Source: an uncultured Paracoccaceae bacterium (GTDB taxonomy: Bacteria; Pseudomonadota; Alphaproteobacteria; Rhodobacterales; Rhodobacteraceae). From it: 64,000 nucleotides of DNA. This document shows, one piece after another, positions 8,765 through 17,935 of this stretch; within the stretch, counting starts at the first letter, position 1, and each line of letters begins with the position of its first letter. The stretch spans positions 124,001-188,000 of the forward strand of contig CAJJAK010000004.1 of NCBI GenBank assembly GCA_905182165.1, read 5' to 3'. The notes below the pieces were generated by a model. The model worked only from the letters and a program-made list of their open reading frames with translations. It was not told the DNA's origin and did no database searches. Both the position numbers and the translations under genes were made by a program.

Positions 8765-10551
8765 ATGATTAAAATTTCGCACATACGTAACTTTAGCATT
8801 GTGGCACATATTGACCACGGGAAATCAACCTTAGCTGATAGATTAATTCAACAGACTGGTACTGTTGCTGAGCGAGATATGGAAGAGCAGATGCTTGACA
8901 CAATGGATATTGAACGAGAGCGAGGAATAACCATAAAAGCCAATTCCGTAAGGATTGAATATAAGGCAAATGATGGTGAGTTATACATATTAAATTTAAT
9001 TGATACTCCAGGGCATGTGGATTTCGCTTACGAAGTATCACGTTCAATGCGTGCAGTAGAGGGTTCCTTGCTTGTAGTTGATGCATCGCAAGGAGTTGAA
9101 GCTCAAACCTTAGCTAATGTGTACCATGCAATAGAAGCTGATCATGAAATAGTTCCTGTTTTAAATAAAATTGATTTACCTGCTGCTGAACCTGAACGCG
9201 TAGCACAACAAATTGAAGATGTGATTGGTATAGATGCAACAGATGCCGTTAGAATTTCTGCAAAAACGGGATTGGGAATCCCAGATGTGTTGGAGCGGAT
9301 TGTTACAAGCTTACCTGCACCAATTGGTAACCCTGACGCTCCATTAAAAGCAATGCTGGTAGATAGCTGGTATGATGCATATCTTGGAGTTGTTGTTTTG
9401 ATCCGGATTCATGATGGCTTTTTAACAAAAGGGTGATAAGATTAAAATGTTGAATACCAACGCAACCTATCAAGTTGATCGCGTAGGTGTTTTTAAGCCT
9501 CAAATGGAACCTATTGATAGCTTGGGTCCAGGAGAGATGGGTTTTTTAACTGCGAGTATAAAACAAGTCCGTGACACTCGCGTTGGAGATACCATCACGC
9601 ATGAAAAAAAAGGAACAACCATAGCATTACCTGGTTTTAAACCATCACAACCTGTAGTTTTTTGTGGTCTTTTTCCAGTTGATAATTCGGAGTTTGAGGA
9701 TTTGCGAGAGGCAATTGAAAAATTATCCCTCAACGATGCTTCATTTACTTATGAAATGGAAACCTCTGCTGCTCTTGGGTTTGGTTTTCGATGTGGGTTC
9801 TTAGGTCTTCTGCATTTAGAGGTTGTTAGAGATAGGATAGAAAGAGAATATGATATAGCGTTAATAACAACGGCGCCGTCAGTTATTTATCATATCTTCA
9901 TGAAGGATCAGAGCACTATTGAGTTACATAACCCCGCTGATATGCCAGATTTAACTTATGTTGAGCATATTGATGATCAAGAATTAAAGCAACTATTTTA
10001 GTAGTACCTATATCTAGGGCAACAATGAATTATCTTCATTCGTAGTATTCAAATAGATCTAACTTATGCTGGTGCTCGAGCAATGGTTGTTTACGACTTC
10101 CATTAAATGAAGTTGTATTTGATTTTTATGATAGATTAAAATCAGTCACAAGTGGATATGCGAGTTTTGATTATCAGATTGAAGGTTATCGCCAAGACTA
10201 CTTAGTAAAGATGCAAATCATGGTTAATGATGAGCCAGTCGATGCTCTTTCTACAATGGTTCACCGAGATCGTGCTGACGCAAGAGGTCGTGCGATGTGT
10301 GAAAAGCTAAAAGACTTAATTCCTAGGCATATGTTTAAGATCCCTATTCAGGCGGCGATAGGAGGGCGATTATATCCAGAGAAACAGTTAAGGCTTTAAG
10401 AAAAAATGTTACTGCAAAATGCTATGGTGGTGATATTTCTAGAAAGAGAAAATTATTAGATAAACAAAAAAATGGTAAAAAGAAAATGCGCCAATTTGGT
10501 CGTGTAGATATTCCTCAGGAAGCATTTATATCTGCACTAAAAATGGATTAG
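8765..10551 (+). CDS. lepA: elongation factor 4 (LepA), multiple frameshifts
   Basis: LepA is a ribosome-bound translational GTPase that back-translocates stalled ribosomes. From ATG at 8765 the G domain is canonical: [34 protein letters not shown] and VLNKIDLP. The frame breaks near 9433, resumes with the domain II sequence [16 protein letters not shown] and the [15 protein letters not shown] block, breaks two or more times between 9995 and 10110, resumes with [24 protein letters not shown], and shifts again near 10371 before the C-terminal domain ending in [12 protein letters not shown]. Corrected length, just under 600 residues, is normal. At least four lesions in 1.8 kb is the densest in the window. 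LepA is dispensable in many bacteria, so decay is possible, but neighbouring essential genes show the same pattern. Confidence 0.93.
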
Positions 10552-10560
10552 TTTAAGTAT

Positions 10561-12004
10561 TTATTCGTGATCACCACTGAAAATTAATTTTTCGTCGACT
10601 GGTGAAACTCGTATAATATTTGTTGTACCTGGTTTGTTAAATGGGACACCAGCTGTTACAATAATTTGTTTGTCTATAGTTGCAAAGTTATATTTTTTTG
10701 CAGCTCTAGCTGCACTAATTACTGCCTTCTTAAATCTATCGACGTGTCCTGTGATTACGCAATGAGCACCCCAGTGTAAACACAGTCGCCGCGCAGTTTT
10801 TATAAGAGGCGTAAGAGCTATTATTGGAACTCGGGGTCGTTCTCTTGATACTAGCGATGCTGTTGTGCCGGAGTGAGTAAAGCAGCAAATGGCTGTAACT
10901 TCTGTTGTTTCCGCGATTTCACGTGCTGCAACAGTGATAGCATCAGCTACGGTTTTTCTCTGACCTGAGCGGGTGCTATCGATTAATTCCCTGTAGGCGG
11001 GATCATTTTCGATTTCTATGGCTATGTTATCCATGGTTTTTACTGCATCTATTGGGAAATTACCGGCCGCACTTTCTGCTGATAACATTACGGCATCAGC
11101 GCCTTCATATATAGCAGTCGCTACATCGCTTACTTCTGCTCTAGTGGGCATTGGAGAATCAACCATACTATCTAACATTTGTGTTGCAACAATTACTGGT
11201 TTTGCTACATGCCTACATGCCATTACAAGTCTTTTTTGTATTGGTGGTATAGCTTGAACAGGCATCTCTACGCCTAGATCACCCCGTGCAATCATAATGC
11301 CATCAGAAACTTCTAATATTGAATTAAAGTCTGTTACTGCAGACGGTTTTTCGATTTTTGATAATATTGATGTCCGACCTTTAGCAAGTTTTCTAGCTTC
11401 ATTTACATCTTTTGCGCGCTGTACAAAAGAAAGTGCTAACCAATCGATACCTAAATTACATGCAAACTCTAAATCTATTTTGTCTTTTCTAGATAGAGCT
11501 GCCGTTGGTATAATAGTTTGTGGAACATTTATACCTTTTTTATCAGAGATTCTTCCACCAATCTCTACAATACATTTTATCTGATTTTTGGCCACCGACT
11601 TTACCTTTAGACGGATTTTGCCATCATCTACAAGGATACTATCACTAGCTTTGATCACATTAAAAATCTCTTTATGAGGTAAAAAAACTCGATTTTGATT
11701 TCCAGGTTTATCAATTAAATCAAACAAAAAATCGCTATCATTCTGCAAGTCCACACTTCCATTCTCAAATACGCCACATCGTAATTTAGGTCCTTGTAAG
11801 TCTGCCAGGATAGAGGGGACGATCTAGATCTTTCTCTATTTGTCTTATAATTGTGTGTTTTGACTTAATTTCTGCATGGGACCCATGGCTCATGTTAAGT
11901 CTAAAAACATCTGCGCCACTTTCAAAAAGCGCTCGGATTGTATCATAAGTTTCAGAAGCGGGCCCTAATGTAGCAACAATCTTAACATTTCTTAATCTTC
12001 TCAC
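10561..12004 (-). CDS. pyk: pyruvate kinase, one frameshift
   Basis: Pyruvate kinase converts phosphoenolpyruvate and ADP to pyruvate and ATP, the last step of glycolysis. The N-terminus (RNVKIVATLGPAS, FRLNMSHGSH) is read from 12004; the frame shifts near 11810 and then continues through the B domain and the catalytic barrel, with SKIEKPSA, DGIMIARGDLGVEMP and the ATQMLDSMVDSPMPTRAEVSDVA block cut across residues 180-215 of the longer piece. The C-terminal domain with CCFTHSGTTASLVSRERP is complete. Corrected length is about 480 residues, typical. The stop lies only 9 bases from the convergent lepA stop. The shift is probably an indel error. Confidence 0.94.
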
Positions 12005-12237
12005 GTCTATTACCTTTTTGCTTCATTTGATCTATTTATATCATAATTATGGTTGTGATATATCAATTATTATAATATAGCAGAATTTATTTATAAAAGG
12101 CATTTTCTAATTTGCCTGCTGAATTAATCATTTTAACAACTTTTATATGATCAATTTCTTGTCTTCTTCTATTAAATTGTTGTTTGCTAATATCAATATT
12201 CAATTGATTAAAGAATATTGCATTATCTGACTTTGAT

Positions 12238-12870
12238 ATGAACCGTCATATTTCCTATGATATTGGAGCAGCAAGATTGAGTAGAGAATTGGGAAAACAG
12301 TTAAAATCAACAGTGATTTTATCAAACTTCTCACGATTAGTGATTGATCCAAATAGGGGTGAAGATGATCCAACTTTAATTATGCAACTCTATGATGGGT
12401 CAATTATTGAGGGTAACCGAAATTTAAAAAATAGTGAAATAAAAGCCAGATTAGATTTTTGTTACCGACCTTATCATGATGAAATAAAGCGATTAATAAC
12501 TATTAAAAAGCCTAAAATTTTAATATCAATTCATAGTTTTACACCAAAACTTAAAGGAGGAGCCAAGCGACCTTGGCACGTTGGAGTGCTCTCTGCCAGA
12601 GATAGACGGGTAGCAAATCCTTTATTAGCCCACCTAAAAGGAAAAGATGATATAAATTGTGGAGATAATGAGCCATATTCAGGTTCACTTATTGGTGATA
12701 CAATGTACTATCACGCGTTAAATGATAATCGATTACATGTTTTGATTGAAGTTCGTAACGATTTAATTAGCACGATAGATGGGCAGTTCTTATGGGCAAC
12801 GAAATTAGCAGATGCATTGAGAGAAATTAAAATAGAAGTTGGCTTTGAAAAGGATAAATTTAATGGATAA
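12238..12870 (+). CDS. N-formylglutamate amidohydrolase, N-terminus missing or broken
   Basis: The protein matches the N-formylglutamate amidohydrolase family, zinc enzymes releasing formate from N-formylglutamate in histidine degradation; many alphaproteobacterial members are unassigned. Visible family blocks are RHISYDIGAARLSREL at the start, FSRLVIDPNRGEDDPT, EGNRNL, ISIHSFTP near residue 98 and LIEVRNDLIS near residue 175. About 45-50 residues, including the usual CDHAS zinc motif, are absent. Upstream, in the same frame, LKNIALSDFD resembles the missing linker but is preceded by TGA, so the 5' end is damaged by substitution or indels. It overlaps the DUF1244 gene by 8 bases. The order pyk, this gene, DUF1244 is, as I recall, common in alphaproteobacteria. 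Confidence 0.8.
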   Translation: MNRHISYDIGAARLSRELGKQLKSTVILSNFSRLVIDPNRGEDDPTLIMQLYDGSIIEGNRNLKNSEIKARLDFCYRPYHDEIKRLITIKKPKILISIHSFTPKLKGGAKRPWHVGVLSARDRRVANPLLAHLKGKDDINCGDNEPYSGSLIGDTMYYHALNDNRLHVLIEVRNDLISTIDGQFLWATKLADALREIKIEVGFEKDKFNG

Positions 12871-13153
12871 AAAATTAATTTTACAAGTTGAAGCAGCAGT
12901 TTTCAGAACTATTCGTGATCACTTGCAAAATAGATCTGACGTTCAAAACATTGATATGATGAACACAACAGGATTTTGTCGAAACTGCTTGGGTAGATGG
13001 TATAAAGAGTCAGCTCATAAATTAGGTATTGAGATGACTAAAGAGGAATCCCAAGAAATTGTTTATGGAATGCCTGCTTCTGAATGGAAAAGCCGATATC
13101 AGATAGAAGCAACTGATGATCAAAAAAAGCTGTTTAAAACTACTCACAAATAA
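12863..13153 (+). CDS. DUF1244 family protein
   Basis: A 96-residue protein of the DUF1244 family, known from alphaproteobacteria and structurally characterised as a small helical protein, with no established function. The signature MNTTGFCRNCLGRWYKESA is at about residues 33-51 with two cysteines three apart, followed by EIVYGMPASEWKSRYQ. I start at the ATG overlapping the stop of the upstream gene (ATGGATAA), which gives MDKKLILQVEAAVFR; an in-frame GTG/ATG further upstream would lengthen it by eight residues without family support. Translational coupling to the amidohydrolase is likely. Confidence 0.9.
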   Translation: MDKKLILQVEAAVFRTIRDHLQNRSDVQNIDMMNTTGFCRNCLGRWYKESAHKLGIEMTKEESQEIVYGMPASEWKSRYQIEATDDQKKLFKTTHK

Positions 13154-13224
13154 GTTTAACTATCAATATTAAAGGTTTGGTAATATCTCAATAAAATATA
13201 ATTATAAATTTAATCGCATTTTAC

Positions 13225-13728
13225 ATGAAGCTTGATCAAAATAACAAACGTAGAAAACGTGGTTTTAAAAGTGCATCAAGCTTGCTGCAGAAGCAGATCC
13301 AAAAGGCAAGTGAAACGCGCGGATTCGCAGTGTCTAAGCTATTGACAAACTGGACGGAAATCATTGGTACAGATCTTGCTAAAATTGCCAAACCAGTGAA
13401 GGTTAATTATGGACGAGAAGGACTGGGAGCTGGTTTAGTTCTTTTAACGAATGGTGCGAATGCGCCGATTGTACAGGCTCAGAGCAAGCAGATAATAGAT
13501 CGTGTGAATGGTGTTTATGGGTATAATGCAATCTCACGTGTTAGGATTACTCAAATTGATCCCAATGAGTTAATCGACGAAAAAAATGAAGGTTCAATTA
13601 GTTTAGTAAAACCAAGTGAGTTAGATAAAACAAAAGCAAAAGATGAAGTAAATGGAATTAAAGATAATAGTTTAAATGAGGCTTTGTGGTTATTGGGTGC
13701 AAATATCATTTCAAAATCATCAAAATAA
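13225..13728 (+). CDS. DUF721 (DciA-like) protein
   Basis: A 167-residue basic protein with a DUF721 domain at about residues 12-112: KSASSLLQKQIQKAS, then LLTNWTEIIGTDLAKIAKPVKV and an ILLTNGANAPIVQAQ-like strand (actual LVLLTNGANAPIVQAQ). DUF721 proteins include DciA, which loads or assists the replicative helicase DnaB where DnaC is absent; most alphaproteobacteria rely on it. The C-terminal 50 residues are charged and not conserved. The stop is followed, after 18 bases, by the ATG of a DsbA-family gene, so the two are probably in one transcript. Confidence 0.82.
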   Translation: MKLDQNNKRRKRGFKSASSLLQKQIQKASETRGFAVSKLLTNWTEIIGTDLAKIAKPVKVNYGREGLGAGLVLLTNGANAPIVQAQSKQIIDRVNGVYGYNAISRVRITQIDPNELIDEKNEGSISLVKPSELDKTKAKDEVNGIKDNSLNEALWLLGANIISKSSK

Positions 13729-13746
13729 ATGAGAGGAAACTTAAAA

Positions 13747-14460
13747 ATGAATCGATTACAACTTATAATAAGTGTTTGCATAGCAGTGCTAATTGGTGGT
13801 TATTATTATTTGTCGTCTAGTGATACATCTACTGAACTTGATAGTATGTTATTAGCTGAGAAAAGTGATAGCTATGTTTTGCCAATGTCGACTGAAAAGA
13901 AAAATTTAAAACTGACGAATATCTCTAGTATACTTATTGAGGACATGGTCCTTGGTGATCCAAACGCTCCTGTCACCATCATAGAATATGCTAGTTTCAC
14001 TTGTCCACATTGCAAAAATTTTCATGAAGGGACATTTAAAAAGTTAAAGCAAAATTACATAAATACAGGTAAAGTTAAGTTTATTTTGAGGGATGTATAT
14101 TTTGATCGATATGGTTTGTGGGCCGCTATGGTTGCCAGATGTGACAGTTCAAATAAATTTTATGGAATTGTTGATGAAATTTTCAGAAAACAATCTGAGT
14201 GGACTGATGGTGCGGAAAACATTAATATAGCTAATAATCTCAGAAAAATTGGTTTGGCTGCAGGAATGAACAGTGAGACAATAAGCGCCTGTTTAAATGA
14301 CGGTGATATGGCGCAAGCGCTTGTGGATGTTTATCAGACCAATGCTGAAAGAGATCAAATTAGCTCTACGCCTTCATTTTTAATAAATGGAGAGAAAATG
14401 AATAATTCATCTTATTCAGAGTTTGTTTCAAAGATCGATGAGCATCTAAAGGGTTATTAA
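13747..14460 (+). CDS. DsbA-family thiol:disulfide interchange protein
   Basis: A 237-residue exported thioredoxin-fold protein. One hydrophobic segment at residues 4-22 acts as an N-terminal signal or membrane anchor; there is no lipobox. The DsbA-like domain starts near residue 65 (MVLGDPNAPVTIIEYASFTCPHC) with the redox pair Cys86-Pro-His-Cys89, and ends with the cis-proline loop ISSTPSFLINGEKM. Such proteins oxidise cysteines of exported substrates in the periplasm. The ATG at 13747 is chosen over one six codons upstream because GAGAGGA lies at the right distance before it. The stop abuts the start of the CoA-transferase gene (TAAATG). Confidence 0.92.
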   Translation: MNRLQLIISVCIAVLIGGYYYLSSSDTSTELDSMLLAEKSDSYVLPMSTEKKNLKLTNISSILIEDMVLGDPNAPVTIIEYASFTCPHCKNFHEGTFKKLKQNYINTGKVKFILRDVYFDRYGLWAAMVARCDSSNKFYGIVDEIFRKQSEWTDGAENINIANNLRKIGLAAGMNSETISACLNDGDMAQALVDVYQTNAERDQISSTPSFLINGEKMNNSSYSEFVSKIDEHLKGY

Positions 14461-15600
14461 ATGAATTATCCTTTAGAAGGCCTAAAAGTGATTGAGTTGG
14501 CCCGAATACTGGCTGGGCCGTGGGCAGGGCAGACTCTTTCTGATCTGGGAGCAGAAGTTATAAAAGTTGAGAGCCTTAATGGAGATGATACGCGGCAATG
14601 GGGTCCTCCTTTTGTTCAAAATGATGATGAAACTCTGCATCATATTTTCATAGTTGTAATCGAGGTAAAAAATCAATTTGTGTTGATTTGAAAACCTTAG
14701 AAGGTCAGAAAATAATAAAAGATCTTGTATCTGAATCAGATATATTGATTGAAAATTTTAAAGTAGGTGGATTAAGCAAATATGGTTTAGATTTTGAAAA
14801 CCTCATTAAAGTTAATCCAAAGTTAATATATTGTTCAATAACAGGCTTTGGCCAAACTGGTCCTTATGCGCATAGGGCTGGTTATGATTACATTATTCAA
14901 GGAATGTCAGGTTTAATGTCAATCACTGGGGAGCCAGATGGGCAACCTCAGAAAATGGGTATAGCAGTGACTGATATCTTGACTGGTTTATATGGTGTTA
15001 CTGCAATCCTAAGCGCGGTTATTCAGCGAGAGAAAACTGGGCAAGGACAGCATATAGATTTAGCATTATTAGATGTGGCAACATCAGTAACTGCAAATCA
15101 GGCAATGAATTATTTAACTACAGGGAATGTTCCAACGCGTATGGGAAATGGTCATCAAAATTTAGCTCCTTATCAAGTTTTTGATTGTAAAGATGGTCAT
15201 ATAATAATTGCCACAGGAAATGACGCGCAATATCAACGATTGTGTAAATTGTTAGAGCGTACAGAGATTGCTTGATAAATTATTTTTAACAAATGCAGAT
15301 AGGTTAAAGAATCGGACTTTATTAATCGAAAATTTAAATTTTGAAACAAAACAAAGGACAAAAAAAGATCTTCTAAAACAATGCGAAAACGAAGGGATAC
15401 CAGCTGGTCCAATAAATGATCTTTCTGAAGTTTTCGACGACCCACAGGTAATTTTCCGACGATTGGTCAGAAAAATAGATAATATTCCAACTGTTGTTTC
15501 ACCGTATAATTTTTCTGATTCAGAAATGAATATTACGAAATCATCACCAAAGTTAGGTGAAGATACTGATGAGATTTTGGCTTATTTGAAAAATAAATAA
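14461..15600 (+). CDS. class III CoA-transferase (CaiB/BaiF), two frameshifts
   Basis: Class III CoA-transferases move CoA between carboxylic acids through an enzyme-bound anhydride. The N-terminus ([30 protein letters not shown]) is canonical, followed after a shift near 14635 by [45 protein letters not shown] and [16 protein letters not shown] catalytic Asp is expected in the HIDLALLDV segment and is present. A second shift near 15265 leads to the C-terminal lid ending in [15 protein letters not shown]. Corrected length is about 380 residues, normal. It directly follows the dsbA-like gene, probably in one transcript. The acyl substrate cannot be told from sequence. Confidence 0.88.
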
Positions 15601-15601
15601 A

Positions 15602-16525
15602 TCAAATTATTGTTGAGAAAAAAAGTATAACTCCACATCCCAACACTAAGCCACCCCAGGAGCGCCACAATACATCAACAGCATTATCAATATCTACCGC
15701 TGTTAATTTCTTTTTCCCGTCAACATTTACGAATGGATAATTCTTAATGACTCCTTCGTATGAACGGGGTCCAGAAATTGATACGTCCAAAACACCCGCC
15801 ATTGCTGACTCTGGCCATCCAGCATTTGGAGAGCGATGGAGTTTTGCGTCACGCCACATAATATTTAAAGCTGAATTGTTCTGATGGACGATACAGATTA
15901 ACAGACCACTTAATCTTGCTGGTATCCAATTAAGTAAATCATCCAATCTTGCAGCAGCCCAACCAAACTGATTATATTGTATATTTTTATACCCAATCAT
16001 ACTATCTGAAGTGTTTACAAATTTATAAATTAAGATTCCTGGTAAACCACCAATCAAAAACCAAAAAAGTGGAGCAATTATGCCATCTGAAAAATTTTCT
16101 GCAGCACTTTCTATTGCGCTTCTTGCTATATCTGTTTCTGCAAGATTAGCGGTGTCTCTGCCTACAATCATAGCTACAGCAGTTCGTCCTTGGGAAAGAT
16201 TTTTTTGGAGCCCTAAGCTAACTGCAGTAACGTGCTCGGTTAAGCTTTTATGAGATAAAAGTATTGCAACGATAAGAATTTTCCAAATAGCAGAAAATGG
16301 TAATTTCTCTATTAAGTAACCAAATATTGCTAAAAATATTACCATAGATGCAATAAAAAGAATGCCCTTATTTTTTCTATTAATGCCATTGTTGTACTTT
16401 AACTCGCACCATTTTATTATTCTTCCCATTAGTACAGTGGGATGTGGTATTTTAGACCAAATCCAAACAGGCTCACCAAGAAAAGCATCAAGAATTAATG
16501 CAAGTAAAATACAAGACAAAGTCAT
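15602..16525 (-). CDS. cbiB: adenosylcobinamide-phosphate synthase CbiB/CobD
   Basis: A membrane protein of 307 residues that joins the aminopropanol arm (from threonine) to adenosylcobyric acid, yielding adenosylcobinamide or its phosphate. The family opening is clear: LILDAFLGEPVWIWSKIPHP, TVLMGRIIKWCE. Further markers are SAAENFSDGIIAPLFWFLI near residue 140 and RSPNAGWPESAMAGVLDV near residue 232. At least four hydrophobic segments are visible. The start codon overlaps the stop of cobC by one base, so the two genes, which act on the same arm of cobalamin, are coupled. Confidence 0.93.
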   Translation of the reverse strand: MTLSCILLALILDAFLGEPVWIWSKIPHPTVLMGRIIKWCELKYNNGINRKNKGILFIASMVIFLAIFGYLIEKLPFSAIWKILIVAILLSHKSLTEHVTAVSLGLQKNLSQGRTAVAMIVGRDTANLAETDIARSAIESAAENFSDGIIAPLFWFLIGGLPGILIYKFVNTSDSMIGYKNIQYNQFGWAAARLDDLLNWIPARLSGLLICIVHQNNSALNIMWRDAKLHRSPNAGWPESAMAGVLDVSISGPRSYEGVIKNYPFVNVDGKKKLTAVDIDNAVDVLWRSWGGLVLGCGVILFFSTII

Positions 16526-17484
16526 TAAATGATTTCCTTCAAAGCACTTTTAACTCGTTTCCAATGATCATCCCTGCTTGGGATCCCCATTCGAAGAAAA
16601 TGCTTAGAATAAGGAAATGTTCTAGTTAATATGTATTTTTTACAAAGATCATTTTTGAGTTGATTTGCATTTGGTGCGAATATTAACCGGAATAAATTTG
16701 TGCCACCTATAACCTTTAAACCATTTTGAATTAAAATTTTATCAAGGGTCATTACATCATTATTTAGTCTTTTTATGGTATCTTTAGCCCAACCATGATT
16801 GGATAAAGCGTTATTTGCAATGAATAAAGCAGGTCCAGATGCAGGCCATGGACCCAGCCTACGTTTGAGATTTTTCAGAGTCTCTGGTAGTCCAATGGCG
16901 CAACCAAAGCGTAATCCAGCTAACCCCCAAAATTTACCAAAGCTTTTTAAAACTATTACACCAGGATTATTTGCATAGTTGATGAGCGAATTATTAGGAA
17001 CCAAGTCACAGAAACTCTCATCAATAATAGTTAATTTTCCATTATTTAAGATTTTATCTGAGTGCCAGATTTTACCATCAGGGTTGTTGGGGTTAATCAA
17101 TATACGGGCATTTGCATTTCTTGCTGAAATATTCCAGCCATTTTGTCTAAATGCAGTTTCATATTCATTGTAACTAGGTTTGTAGATATCAACATTACCT
17201 TTATCAAAGAGACTTGGTAGTGCGCTTATTATCATTGATGTTCCACTTGAGCAGATTATTTCAGCATTATCTGGAATTTTCCAGAATTTTCTTGCTGAGC
17301 GCTGGAATTCTTCAATCAAAGATTCATCTGGCAAATTCTCCCAAATCCATTTTGGAATTTCAGGAATTGGGTAAGAAGATTTATTAATACCAGTTGATAA
17401 ATCAATCCAGTCTGATCTTAACCCACCATATAAGCTAATATTACGATCTAATTTACCACCATGATCTAAAAGATTCTCAGTCAT
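16525..17484 (-). CDS. cobC: threonine-phosphate decarboxylase CobC-type
   Basis: A 319-residue PLP-dependent class I/II aminotransferase-fold protein. It opens with LLDHGGKLDRNISLYGG and WIDLSTGINKSSYPIP, the signature of the CobC/CobD(Salmonella) group that decarboxylates threonine phosphate to aminopropanol phosphate for cobalamin's nucleotide arm. The PLP lysine lies in VLKSFGKFWGLAGLRFG, and the substrate-phosphate region in ILINPNNPDGKIW. It sits between cbiB and a DUF1636 gene, all on minus, which supports the cobalamin role over generic histidinol-phosphate transamination. Complete. Confidence 0.92.
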   Translation of the reverse strand: MTENLLDHGGKLDRNISLYGGLRSDWIDLSTGINKSSYPIPEIPKWIWENLPDESLIEEFQRSARKFWKIPDNAEIICSSGTSMIISALPSLFDKGNVDIYKPSYNEYETAFRQNGWNISARNANARILINPNNPDGKIWHSDKILNNGKLTIIDESFCDLVPNNSLINYANNPGVIVLKSFGKFWGLAGLRFGCAIGLPETLKNLKRRLGPWPASGPALFIANNALSNHGWAKDTIKRLNNDVMTLDKILIQNGLKVIGGTNLFRLIFAPNANQLKNDLCKKYILTRTFPYSKHFLRMGIPSRDDHWKRVKSALKEII

Positions 17485-17856
17485 TTACTTATCTTTTATA
17501 GGTGGAATTCGAGCAACAAAATGTCCTTTAATAGCTTGTGGCCATTCTCTATATGGAACTTGACCGTTTGAGCTATCAGCGTGCAAGTTAGCGTAGAAAA
17601 CAATTGCTTCAGCGTCTTCTTTCAACGGTTTAAAATTTCCCAATACATAGCTCAACTTTTTATTATCTTGGATGGTAACATTACACCCGTGATCACATCC
17701 CATCAAGCAAGCATGCCTTCTTATCACAACATTTTCTTTTTGCGTTGGTATATTTTCTATTAGCTTTGCTAATTCAAAACCGTCAGGTTCCTTTAAGCCT
17801 TTGTCTTTCCAGCCTTCTCGTTTGCAGGTTTCGCAAATAGTGATGATAGTGGGCAT
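17485..17856 (-). CDS. DUF1636 metal-binding protein of cobalamin clusters
   Basis: A 123-residue cysteine-rich protein matching DUF1636: ITICETCKREGWKDKGL at the N-terminus and VIRRHACLMGCDHGCNVTI at about residues 43-62. The spacing CxxC then CxxxCxxxC suggests bound metal, perhaps an iron-sulfur centre or cobalt, resembling thioredoxin-like ferredoxins. The family is regularly found with cobalamin genes, but no reaction is established. It ends exactly where cobC begins (adjacent codons), so co-expression is nearly certain. The fold and metal statements are inference. Confidence 0.85.
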   Translation of the reverse strand: MPTIITICETCKREGWKDKGLKEPDGFELAKLIENIPTQKENVVIRRHACLMGCDHGCNVTIQDNKKLSYVLGNFKPLKEDAEAIVFYANLHADSSNGQVPYREWPQAIKGHFVARIPPIKDK

Positions 17857-17935
17857 AATATATCCTTCTTGAACCCGCTCATTAATAATAATTACAAACT
17901 TAATACAATAAATTTTTACTTTTTATTTAAGTTAC

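Noticed and set aside
8780..9100. Minus-strand frame of 97 codons within lepA
   Set aside because: It runs opposite the highly conserved G domain of lepA and has no recognisable protein pattern.
4322..12004. Reading the broken pheT, pheS, lepA and pyk genes as a decaying genome region
   Set aside because: Each frame resumes with perfectly conserved sequence and the genes are mostly essential; errors in the sequence are the simpler explanation.
12087..12245. Open minus-strand frame of over 50 codons upstream of pyk
   Set aside because: Only a TTG start giving 38 residues is available, no family was recognised, and it overlaps the damaged 5' end of the amidohydrolase gene on the other strand.
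15949..16149. Plus-strand frame opposite cbiB, and similar frames opposite most other genes
   Set aside because: They have no ribosome-binding site or family pattern and are shadows of well-identified genes.
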